DNA of 9,854 nucleotides, from NCBI GenBank assembly GCA_902803155.1, contig CADCOU010000295.1, forward strand, positions 1 to 9,854, read 5' to 3'. Below the pieces are notes generated by a model. It saw only the letters and a list, made by a program, of their open reading frames with translations. It made no database searches and was not told the origin of the DNA. Positions 1-6,251 of the stretch are shown piece by piece (the first letter of the stretch is position 1; each line of letters opens with the position of its first letter). The stretch comes from an uncultured Lachnospiraceae bacterium. GTDB taxonomy: Bacteria > Bacillota > Clostridia > Lachnospirales > Lachnospiraceae. A program made the position numbers and the translations under genes.

Positions 1-240
1 CAGCACACGCACCGGAGCATAGATAATCAGGCTGGGATCTTCCATCTTCGACGGATCGAAGGCCTGTGTACGGATCCCTTCTCCGTCTGGGACGAAGATG
101 CGGTTCCGGCTGTTTGCGGATCTTCCCATAATAAAGTACGCGGCCACCGCATATCGTCCGTCTTCAGATCGTCCGACTACGATGCCGCGTCCCGGGTAGG
201 TGCTGGCTGAAAGTTCTTCATTGAGATGTCTTACCTGCAT
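1..240 (-). CDS. PurO-like IMP cyclohydrolase, 5' part (3' end outside the window)
   Basis: The 80 codons present match the N-terminus of the archaeal-type (PurO, IMP_cyclohyd) family, which closes FAICAR to IMP in the last step of purine synthesis. The visible hallmarks are YPGRGI at residues 15-20 and YFIMGRSANSRNRIF at 35-49. The family is usually somewhat over 200 residues, so well over half is missing at the window edge. The ATG at 238-240 is preceded by GAGGAG (247-252) with a 6-nt spacer, which fixes the start. A strong promoter at 304-332 shows that it is transcribed independently of the upstream ATPase gene. Many bacteria use the cyclohydrolase domain of bifunctional PurH instead. 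A stand-alone formyltransferase gene next to it, beyond the window, is therefore plausible but unseen. The family call is good; the enzymatic role is inferred from the family. Confidence 0.85.
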   Translation of the reverse strand, partial: MQVRHLNEELSASTYPGRGIVVGRSEDGRYAVAAYFIMGRSANSRNRIFVPDGEGIRTQAFDPSKMEDPSLIIYAPVRVL

Positions 241-268
241 GGCATGCTCCTCGCTTTCCTGTTGTGAC

Positions 269-301
269 CCACGTTGAAGATATGCTGTTCTCGCAACGTG
301 G
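269..301. repeat. Inverted repeat (8+8 bp) at the purO-like gene's transcription start
   Basis: Perfect arms CCACGTTG (269-276) and CAACGTGG (294-301) are separated by 17 nt. The element runs from just downstream of the -10 box to about +28, a usual place for a repressor operator. It could also fold as a leader hairpin. No U tract follows, so it is not an intrinsic terminator for the upstream gene. Confidence 0.5.
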
Positions 302-303
302 CA

Positions 304-332
304 ATCATACATATCAGCGAATAAAAAGTCAA
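304..332 (-). promoter_or_regulatory. Sigma-A promoter of the purO-like gene
   Basis: Read on the minus strand, the -35 is TTGACT (327-332) and the -10 is TATGAT (304-309), separated by exactly 17 nt. Each hexamer matches consensus at 5 of 6 positions. Transcription should start near 297, giving a leader of about 57 nt. The -35 begins 2 nt after the TGA stop (335-337) of the upstream ATPase gene. No terminator lies between the two genes, so read-through transcription may add to this promoter's output. Confidence 0.75.
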
Positions 333-334
333 GG

Positions 335-2377
335 TCAGCCTGCTTTTATCTTTGCCAGCATCTCCAGTTCCCGTTTCTGGCAGGAGAACAGAATGACCTG
401 CTGCCCGGAACCAGCCAGGTAACGAAGCGCACTCTCAAGCCGCTCCTCGTCGTACATGGCAAACGGCTCATCCAGCAGGACCGGCAGGTCCGCCCCTCCG
501 GAGAGCAGCTGCGCTGCAGCGAGCCGGAGGGCAAAATAGATCTGGTTCATCGTTCCGTAGCTGACCTGGTCGATCCCGAGCAGGTAGTCCGGCGTATTGA
601 TCTTCACCTGCATCCTTTCATCCAGGGATATACTGTTGTATCTCCCCTCGGTCAGTCCCGCAAGCAGAGTGGAGACGGCATCCAGAAACTGATCCCCGCT
701 CTCATGGTAGATCTTGCCGGAGATCTCCCGAATCCTGGAGGATGCCAGATCGATCGCCTGCAGTTCACTGTCATATGATGCAAGTGCAGCCTTCCCGGCA
801 TAGAGTTCTTCCAGTCTTTCCTTAAGGCGGTTGACGGAATCCCTTCGCGAACTGATCTCACGGGCGAGGATGTCCGATCTGCCTCCTGCGCGCGCTCTCT
901 GAAGAGCCGGATCATGCTCGCCTGTAACCGCCTGAGTCGGATGCCCGGCACCTCCCGGCATCTCCACCCTGGAGTTCGTCTCCGGGGTCACGGGCTTCTG
1001 CTCCCGGCTGACCAGTTCCTGTATCTCACGGGCCCTGGCCTGCCTGTCTTCCTCCTCCTGTTCCCGGAGCGTCTTCTCCAGCAGCAGGCGGCGGTTTCTC
1101 TCTTTCCGCTCCTCTTCTTCCCGATCCAGCTTCCGTGCCTTCTCCACGGCATTCTGTACCTGTCTCTCCCTGCGCCGTCGCTCTTCACGAAGCTGCGGAT
1201 CGTCCGGGTCGTCCCGGAAACCGAGATGCCGGTCCAGGAACTCTTCACGCCGGGCACGCTTCACTGCCCTCTCGGTTCTCGTGACCGGATGGGTGATCTT
1301 CCAGAGCAGCGCCAGCGCGATCACGATAAAGACTGCTCCTCCCGCACCGAGCACATAACGCATACGGTGATCCGTCGTGATAAACGCGCACGCGAAAGCA
1401 AGTCCGGCCGCGACAAAGGACAGCAGGACCAGCACCGGCAGCAGCACCCCGCCCGGTTCCTCATCTTCCTCCGGTTCTTCCGGGGACTCATAGGAAGAAT
1501 ATGTCCCGTTGTTTTTCGTATGATCTGTTTTCCCCGTCGCTGCATAGTCCGGGGCAGGACCTGATGCATGTTCCGTATCCGGCAGCCGGACAGCATCCGG
1601 TCCGTGGACCACTGTATCTGCATCGGCTGCTGATCCACCGGATGGCCCTCCGACAGATTCCACCTGCGCTGCCGTCTCCACCCGCTGCCAGGACGCGGTT
1701 TCCTGCCCTGCCTTTCTGTCTGTGGAGTTCTGCTCCAGAAGGCGTTCCAGATCGCGGTTCAGGTACTCTGTTTCCTGCAGGTTTGCCCGGATCTCCTCTT
1801 CGATCTCTGCGAGACGTGCATTTTTCTCGTTCTCTGTCTGCTTTCTCTTTTTCTTCAGATAGTCCTGGGCGGTACTGACGTCCGTGCTCGCAGTGCCGTT
1901 TTCTTCCACGTTCACCAGGAAATCCCGGATATGCTCTCCCAGCAGAGCGCTGGTCTGCGGCTGCGCCTGCCGGATAAATACGGTATTGTCAAAGTCCGTT
2001 TCGCTCAGTCCCGCCATGAAAGTATGGAGCGCTGCCTGCGTGTCTTCGATCGCAAGTCCGTCCGTCTCGCAGACGATACTGACGCTTTCGTCTTTCCGGT
2101 AGAAATTCCGGTCGATCCGGTAGATCTTCTGATCATACAGGATCCGCATGCTGCCTGCGAAATATGCCGGATTATCCCAGGGCTGGCGCAGCTGGTATTC
2201 ATCCAGGGTCCTGGACCGGTTTCTGGACAGACCGTAGAACATGGCGCGCACGAAAGCATGCAGGGTGCTCTTGCCGGTCTCGTTTCCACCCGAGATCACG
2301 TTGATCCCCGCATGCAGCGGCAGCTTATAGTCGGTAAACTTACCGAAGTGTTTCAGATGCAGTTCCAGTATTTCCAT
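335..2377 (-). CDS. SbcC/YhaN-like AAA ATPase with a central transmembrane hairpin
   Basis: This 680-residue protein has the split ABC/SMC ATPase layout. Walker A is GGNETGKS (30-37) and the Q-loop is FIRQ (134-137). A signature-like VSYGTMNQ lies at 605-612, and Walker B is LPVLLDEP (631-638, with D636 and E637). Between the two halves are coiled-coil-like stretches (about 171-216, 366-460 and 500-556), a disordered acidic linker (217-308) and two hydrophobic helices (309-332 and 339-361). There is no CxxC zinc hook. The protein is shorter than typical SbcC (about 1000 residues) and, as I recall, than B. subtilis YhaN. The role inferred from the family is the ATPase partner of the phosphoesterase encoded 71 nt upstream, handling DNA ends or structures, here probably tethered to the membrane. 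The start at 2375-2377 suits the family N-terminus (MEILELHLKHFGKF), though its RBS is weak (ACAGG). Stop is TGA. Confidence 0.85.
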   Translation of the reverse strand: MEILELHLKHFGKFTDYKLPLHAGINVISGGNETGKSTLHAFVRAMFYGLSRNRSRTLDEYQLRQPWDNPAYFAGSMRILYDQKIYRIDRNFYRKDESVSIVCETDGLAIEDTQAALHTFMAGLSETDFDNTVFIRQAQPQTSALLGEHIRDFLVNVEENGTASTDVSTAQDYLKKKRKQTENEKNARLAEIEEEIRANLQETEYLNRDLERLLEQNSTDRKAGQETASWQRVETAAQVESVGGPSGGSAADADTVVHGPDAVRLPDTEHASGPAPDYAATGKTDHTKNNGTYSSYESPEEPEEDEEPGGVLLPVLVLLSFVAAGLAFACAFITTDHRMRYVLGAGGAVFIVIALALLWKITHPVTRTERAVKRARREEFLDRHLGFRDDPDDPQLREERRRRERQVQNAVEKARKLDREEEERKERNRRLLLEKTLREQEEEDRQARAREIQELVSREQKPVTPETNSRVEMPGGAGHPTQAVTGEHDPALQRARAGGRSDILAREISSRRDSVNRLKERLEELYAGKAALASYDSELQAIDLASSRIREISGKIYHESGDQFLDAVSTLLAGLTEGRYNSISLDERMQVKINTPDYLLGIDQVSYGTMNQIYFALRLAAAQLLSGGADLPVLLDEPFAMYDEERLESALRYLAGSGQQVILFSCQKRELEMLAKIKAG

Positions 2378-2448
2378 ATATTTACCTGTTATACGTTCCG
2401 GCCCCCTCAGAGCAGCTGTCTGCCGGTAGTCCGGAAGCCTGTCGGAGG

Positions 2449-3504
2449 CTACCTCTCCCTTGCTGCCAGCAGCGCTTCCACTCCGTACTGAAGAGCCATC
2501 TCCTCGATCTGCGATCGCTCGTGTCCCTCAAAGCTTTCTATATACTGTCCGATCAGTTGCCCGCGGCAGCGGTCCTTAAGTTCTTCCAGATGAAGTGCGG
2601 GGGCGGAAGTATCCTGTACGTCCAGCACCAGGCCGCACTGCCGGATCAGTTCTGTATCAAACTGTACAGCCGGGTCTCTCTCCCCGGAGATCGTCACACG
2701 GTAGATATTCTCTGAGCCTCTGCTCCGGATTGCCTGCTCTATGCGGTCCCGCATGGAGAACATGGTATCCTCCTCCCGGGCCGTGACCGTCATCGATACA
2801 TACTCCCGGGGAGCCTTCCGCACAAACCGGACCTGTACCTGGTTTCCGTGGGTCTCGCCGATCAGGTAACCGTGCGGTCCCTCATCCGCCGCATCGATCG
2901 GAGACAGCGCTCCGGGAAATACGGCCTTCTGTGGCAGTATCACCGTCGGTTTATGTATATGTCCCAGCGCTATATAATCAAACCCGGACGCTTCAAGCGC
3001 CTTCGCATCGAGCGGTATATGGTCGCGGTCGCCGCCGTGCGCGAGAAGGATGTGGAAGTATTCATTTTCCTCGGGATGCAGCCGGTCATACCTTGCCTCG
3101 CTGATCTGCGGCCGGTCGTATGAGAAGCCGTATACCTCGCATCCGATGGCGGAGAAGCGGATACACTCCACTCCTTCCCTGCCCAGGAATGCGATATTCG
3201 GGGCAAACGGGAAAGTCTCCCATGCGCTCCCGGGGCTGCAGCAGTCATGGTTCCCGGCGATCACGGCAAAACAGACATCCGGATAGGAACCCATCAGATA
3301 GTTCACTTCCCGAAGCTCTGTCTCATCCGGCGTATGATGGAACAGGTCACCGGCAATCAACACCAGATCGACATGCTGTTTCGAGGCGTCATCGATCGTA
3401 CTGCGGAACGTCTCCCACAGCTCCCTCTTCCTCATTTCCGCCCATTCGGTCCTGCCGTCCGGAGTGCATCCGAGATGCACATCCGCAATATGCAAAAATC
3501 TCAT
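2449..3504 (-). CDS. SbcD/YhaO-like metallophosphoesterase (DNA exonuclease subunit)
   Basis: This 351-residue protein is a calcineurin-like phosphoesterase of the SbcD/Mre11/YhaO type. Metal-ligand motifs appear in order: DVH (8-10), GDLFH (52-56), GNHD (84-87), HGGD (156-159) and GHIHKP (181-186). The FPGALSPID segment (196-204) is the expected capping-domain junction. The C-terminal 130 or so residues form the variable domain that would contact the ATPase. The family makes Mn-dependent exo/endonucleases that work with an SbcC-type ATPase, and the ATPase gene follows immediately, which supports a functional pair. The ATG at 3502-3504 matches the family N-terminus (MRFLHIADVHLG), and an in-frame TAA three codons upstream excludes a longer ATG form. 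No good Shine-Dalgarno is present: AAGGA lies about 18 nt away and a CATAA/TTATG dyad overlaps the start, so translation may be weak. Confidence 0.88.
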   Translation of the reverse strand: MRFLHIADVHLGCTPDGRTEWAEMRKRELWETFRSTIDDASKQHVDLVLIAGDLFHHTPDETELREVNYLMGSYPDVCFAVIAGNHDCCSPGSAWETFPFAPNIAFLGREGVECIRFSAIGCEVYGFSYDRPQISEARYDRLHPEENEYFHILLAHGGDRDHIPLDAKALEASGFDYIALGHIHKPTVILPQKAVFPGALSPIDAADEGPHGYLIGETHGNQVQVRFVRKAPREYVSMTVTAREEDTMFSMRDRIEQAIRSRGSENIYRVTISGERDPAVQFDTELIRQCGLVLDVQDTSAPALHLEELKDRCRGQLIGQYIESFEGHERSQIEEMALQYGVEALLAARER

Positions 3505-3566
3505 AATATCTTATGCAACCGTCCTTCATCTGCGGAGTATCTCTATACTGTTCTTTTTCATTTTAA

Positions 3567-3590
3567 CATGGAAAAGCGTGCGGTTCCATG
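3567..3590. repeat. Dyad overlapping the mscL promoter
   Basis: Perfect 7-bp arms CATGGAA (3567-3573) and TTCCATG (3584-3590) are separated by 10 nt. The left arm covers the proposed mscL -35 and the right arm ends 1 nt before its -10. The element is also immediately upstream of the possible -10 of the divergent nuclease operon. This placement suits a regulator-binding site, but no regulator gene lies in the window. Confidence 0.4.
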
Positions 3591-3597
3591 CTATACT
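3569..3597 (+). promoter_or_regulatory. Probable mscL promoter
   Basis: TGGAAA (3569-3574, 4 of 6 to TTGACA) and TATACT (3592-3597, 5 of 6 to TATAAT) are spaced by 17 nt. They give a leader of about 47 nt before the mscL start. The divergent sbcD-like gene must start transcription from the same 146-nt gap. A TAAAAT (3560-3565, minus strand) is a possible -10 for it, but no convincing -35 was found. Confidence 0.5.
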
Positions 3598-3650
3598 GAG
3601 TCCGATAATTGTTCAATCTCATTCCGCTAACAGGAGGGAGGCTTTTTTCT

Positions 3651-4088
3651 ATGGGAATGGTAAGTGAGTTTAAAGAGTTTATCATGCGCGGCAACGTCAT
3701 GGATATGGCAGTCGGTGTTATCGTCGGCGGAGCTTTCAACACCATCGTGAATTCTCTCGTCAATGACATCATCATGCCTGTTATCTCTCTGGCGACCGGC
3801 AAGGTTGATTTCAGCAACCTGTTCATCTCTCTGGATGGCACCAAGTACGCTACCCTTGCAGAGGCTCAGGAAGCAGGCGGCTCCGTATTCGCATACGGCA
3901 GCTTCATCCAGAACGTTCTGCAGTTCCTCATCGTTGCATTCGCCCTGTTCATGGTGATCAAGGGAATCAACAAGATGCGCAAGCCTGAACCGGAAGCGGC
4001 TCCGACCACCAAGGTATGCCCGTTCTGCAAGAACGAAGTTCCGATCGAGGCTACCAGATGCGGATTCTGTACCAGTGAATTGAAATAA
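3651..4088 (+). CDS. mscL: Large-conductance mechanosensitive channel with a C-terminal zinc ribbon
   Basis: This 145-residue inner-membrane channel opens under membrane tension to release solutes during hypo-osmotic shock. The N-terminal MRGNVMDMAVGV segment (12-23) aligns with E. coli MscL without gaps, so A20, G22 and V23 of the pore constriction keep the same numbering. TM1 spans about 16-45, the loop 46-78 and TM2 about 84-106. After TM2 the usual cytoplasmic helical bundle gives way to a short Pro/Glu/Ala linker and a two-knuckle ribbon with cysteines at 123, 126, 137 and 140. The start at 3651 is chosen from GGAGG (3637-3641, 9-nt spacer) and from the E. coli alignment. Another ATG at 3657 would remove two residues. 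An in-frame TTG at 3609 upstream is not supported. The gene is monocistronic, divergent from the nuclease pair and followed by a strong terminator. Confidence 0.95.
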   Translation: MGMVSEFKEFIMRGNVMDMAVGVIVGGAFNTIVNSLVNDIIMPVISLATGKVDFSNLFISLDGTKYATLAEAQEAGGSVFAYGSFIQNVLQFLIVAFALFMVIKGINKMRKPEPEAAPTTKVCPFCKNEVPIEATRCGFCTSELK

Positions 4089-4119
4089 TATTTCCGGGTC
4101 AACATAGCGGAATGACAAG

Positions 4120-4161
4120 AAAACGGAGGCAGCTGAACGATCAGCTGCCTCCGCTGTTTTA
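4120..4161. terminator. Bidirectional intrinsic terminator between mscL and xpt
   Basis: A perfect 13-bp stem (CGGAGGCAGCTGA at 4124-4136 and its complement at 4141-4153) closes a 4-nt loop. On the plus strand it is followed by CTGTTTTATTC, on the minus strand by TTTTCTTGTC. It lies 35 nt after the mscL stop and 23 nt after the xpt stop, so one hairpin can end both convergent transcripts. Confidence 0.9.
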
Positions 4162-4176
4162 TTCTCTCTGTCCGCG

Positions 4177-4758
4177 TTACTGTTCCCGGAACACGATCTC
4201 TCCGGTCTTTGCATCCATGCTCTCGATGATCGCCAGGGATTCCACACGGATCCCTTTGTCCCGGATGAGCTGGCCGCCGGTCTGGAACCCTTTTTCGATC
4301 ACGATGCCGACACCTTCCACAGTTGCCCCGGCGGACCGGATCAGATCGATCAGCCCGTCCACTGCGCAGCCGTTTGCCAGGAAATCGTCGATGATCAGGA
4401 CATGGTCGTCGCTGCTCAGGAACTTGGTGGAAACGATCACGTCATAGGTCCTCTTGTGAGTGAAGGATTCGACCTTCGTCACATACATGGTACCGTCAAG
4501 GTTGACACTCTGCGCCTTCTTGGCAAACACGACCGGTACGTTGAAGTGCTGGGCTGTGATCGCTGCGATCCCGATCCCGGATGCCTCGATCGTCAGGATC
4601 TTGTTGATCGGGCGGTCTGCAAACAGCCTCTTAAACTCCTCGCCCATTGCATTGAACAGTTCGATATCCATCTGATGGTTGAGAAAACTGTCGACCTTAA
4701 GGATATTTCCCTCTTTGACAGTTCCGTCCTTCCTGATACGATCTTCCAGCAGCTTCAT
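4177..4758 (-). CDS. xpt: Xanthine phosphoribosyltransferase
   Basis: This 193-residue cytoplasmic enzyme converts xanthine plus PRPP to XMP for purine salvage. Its length is almost that of B. subtilis Xpt (194), and it shares the KVDSFLNHQ segment (21-29), the TIEASGI region (56-62) and VPVVFAKK (74-81). The PRPP-binding motif is VLIIDDFLANG (120-130), and GIVIEKGFQ lies at 151-159. The ATG at 4756-4758 is chosen because GGAGGA sits 6 nt upstream and the protein then aligns end to end with Xpt; a 12-codon upstream extension in frame looks spurious. The gene lies 70 nt after the foldase gene on the same strand, with no terminator between them, so co-transcription is likely. No purine riboswitch is recognisable in the short gap, unlike the B. 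subtilis xpt leader. Confidence 0.95.
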   Translation of the reverse strand: MKLLEDRIRKDGTVKEGNILKVDSFLNHQMDIELFNAMGEEFKRLFADRPINKILTIEASGIGIAAITAQHFNVPVVFAKKAQSVNLDGTMYVTKVESFTHKRTYDVIVSTKFLSSDDHVLIIDDFLANGCAVDGLIDLIRSAGATVEGVGIVIEKGFQTGGQLIRDKGIRVESLAIIESMDAKTGEIVFREQ

Positions 4759-4786
4759 AATCGGTCCTCCGTTTGATCCGCCCTGC

Positions 4787-4804
4787 ACCGGCACAGCTGC
4801 CGGT
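4787..4804 (-). other. Small hairpin in the foldase-xpt intergenic gap
   Basis: Perfect 7-bp arms ACCGGCA and TGCCGGT close a 4-nt loop in the mRNA between the foldase stop and the xpt RBS. No U tract follows on either strand, so it is not a typical terminator. It could be an RNA-stabilising or processing element, or chance. Confidence 0.4.
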
Positions 4805-4828
4805 TAATGAGTGTCTTCCGTAAGCTGC

Positions 4829-6151
4829 TTACTCCGCTTCAGTCTCTGCGATCAGGTCCGCTTCGGTCCCGGCTTCTGCGTCTGCTTCGGTCTCTGCGAT
4901 GATCTCTGCTTCCGTACCTGCCTCGTCCGCTTCGGTCTCCGGTTTCTCCGGTGCGCTGTACACACGGTCTGTCAGGGAGATCAGAGCAAGCGCCGCCGCG
5001 TCGGTCTCCCAGGATTCCTTTTCGATCCAGCCGTTGTACGCTTCATTTATCATATCGTTCCTGCGCTGTGCGACGATCTCTTCCTTCTTGTGCTCGGTCG
5101 CGGCTTCATTGAACGCATCGTCCATATGCAGGATGTAATAGGTTCCGTTGGACTCGACGATATGATCGACCAGGGTACCGTCCTCAAGGCCTTCCACTGC
5201 CTCGCGGATCTCTGCCGCCGGATAAGTATCGTCATCGCCGAAGGTATAGGAACTGGCCGTGATGGCAGTGTTGCCCTCATCTTTCACTTCCTGGGCCGCG
5301 TCTTCAAATGTGACCGCTCCGGACTGGATCTCTGCAAGCTTTTCCTCTGCCATGGCGCTGTACTTTTCCTTTGCCGCAGCCAGGGCAGGATCTTCTGTCT
5401 CGGGTTCCGCTTCTGTCTCGGATACTGCAGCAGCCTCTGTCTCATCTGCGGAAGACGTCTTGTCTGCCTCCTCCGTCTCAACAGCAGCGGTCTCTGCTTC
5501 AGTCACAGCCTCCTCCGCTTCGGTCATGATGAGATCCGCCTCTGTTTCGCTCTCAGCTTCGGTCTCTGCCTCGGTCGTCGGCGTGTACCCGATATAGGAT
5601 ACTGTCTTCTGGGCAGCTTCCTCATCGGAAACGTTCGTATCGACGTCCTTCGTCATCTCTTTCTCTACCTTCGACTGAAGGGTGTAAAGCGTAAGGGCCT
5701 TCTCAACCGTCTCCTGAGTGGCGCTCATGGAATCCAGTGCTTCCTGGTCATTATCAGCGAGGAACTTCGAAGCGGCTTCTGTAATCGCAGCCTTCTCCTC
5801 ATCCGTGAGCTCTACGCCGTAATCGCCGGCATGTTCCTCTGCAAGAAGCATCCTGCGCAGGCTCTCGCCGAATTCATTCTTATAGGTTGTCTCATACACT
5901 TCCCCGGTTCCGGAGAGATCCAGGGTCCACATGCTCTGCCCGTAGTACGAACTGAACATCGTGCCGTAGGTCTCATCCACACCTGCCTGGGAATAGCGAA
6001 GCAGGAACGTTGTCAGATCCGCGTCAACCGCTTCACCGTTAAACGTATAGACCGGCTTGGCCTCTGCCTTCTTTGCGCATCCGCCGAGAGCGGAAGCACA
6101 CATGACAGCCGCCAGTACAAGAGCTGCACCCTTCATCCATGACTTTCTCAT
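4829..6151 (-). CDS. Parvulin/PrsA-like foldase lipoprotein with acidic Thr-Glu-Ala tracts
   Basis: This 440-residue protein begins with a lipoprotein signal peptide: KS..MK, a hydrophobic core at 9-22, and lipobox LGGC with Cys25. It should be anchored on the outer face of the membrane. Residues 30-180 resemble the helical SurA/PrsA chaperone part. Pieces of a parvulin fold follow: a first strand near 182-190, helix 257-276, VTFEDAAQEV (280-289) and a last strand NGTYYILHMDD (335-345). Thr/Glu/Ala-rich tracts occupy about 191-254 and 403-440. The histidines usual in the parvulin core are not evident, so isomerase activity is doubtful and a chaperone role is possible. The start at 6149-6151 gives AAGGAG at 10 nt; an ATG at 6158-6160 abuts the RBS too closely, and a longer in-frame TTG start would lie inside the promoter. 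It follows mfd, an arrangement I recall in Clostridia. Family membership is likely, exact function uncertain. Confidence 0.75.
   Translation of the reverse strand: MRKSWMKGAALVLAAVMCASALGGCAKKAEAKPVYTFNGEAVDADLTTFLLRYSQAGVDETYGTMFSSYYGQSMWTLDLSGTGEVYETTYKNEFGESLRRMLLAEEHAGDYGVELTDEEKAAITEAASKFLADNDQEALDSMSATQETVEKALTLYTLQSKVEKEMTKDVDTNVSDEEAAQKTVSYIGYTPTTEAETEAESETEADLIMTEAEEAVTEAETAAVETEEADKTSSADETEAAAVSETEAEPETEDPALAAAKEKYSAMAEEKLAEIQSGAVTFEDAAQEVKDEGNTAITASSYTFGDDDTYPAAEIREAVEGLEDGTLVDHIVESNGTYYILHMDDAFNEAATEHKKEEIVAQRRNDMINEAYNGWIEKESWETDAAALALISLTDRVYSAPEKPETEADEAGTEAEIIAETEADAEAGTEADLIAETEAE
4832..4945 (-). repeat. Acidic C-terminal tail with a 48-bp near-tandem repeat
   Basis: Codons 403-440 repeat the Thr-Glu-Ala composition. 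Two 14-residue units, AGTEAEIIAETEAD (411-424) and AGTEADLIAETEAE (427-440), are offset by 16 codons and differ by conservative changes. This implies a recent duplication at 4832-4921. Confidence 0.7.
5390..5581 (-). repeat. Acidic Thr-Glu-Ala low-complexity tract (internal)
   Basis: Codons 191-254 of the foldase lipoprotein encode irregular TEAE/ETEA units, almost all Thr, Glu, Ala, Ser, Val and Asp. The tract is strongly negative and presumably disordered. It separates the first parvulin-like strand from the following helix. Confidence 0.7.
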
Positions 6152-6251
6152 CGTTACCATTCTCCTTCTAAAATAATTCAGGCCGTGTCCCGGAACTTCG
6201 CGGCACCGGTTTCCCGGGCTCCGCAGATTGAGCATCCAAAGACACCCGATA

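Noticed and set aside
269..301. An intrinsic terminator for the SbcC-like gene
   Set aside because: The 8-bp arms have a 17-nt loop and no U tract follows. The position next to the -10 box fits an operator better.
914..1564. A 216-codon plus-strand open frame opposite the SbcC-like ATPase
   Set aside because: It is antisense to coiled-coil and linker codons of a clear ATPase gene. Its composition is low in complexity and no RBS or family resemblance was seen.
3609..3650. A TTG start extending MscL by 14 residues
   Set aside because: The extension would translate through the GGAGG Shine-Dalgarno of the ATG at 3651, and the ATG form aligns with E. coli MscL from residue 1.
4811..6142. A 443-codon plus-strand open frame opposite the foldase gene
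   Set aside because: It is an antisense shadow created by the biased Thr-Glu-Ala codons. Its translation is Leu/Cys/Arg-rich with no recognisable domain, it has no RBS support, and the minus-strand gene has a signal peptide, lipobox and RBS.
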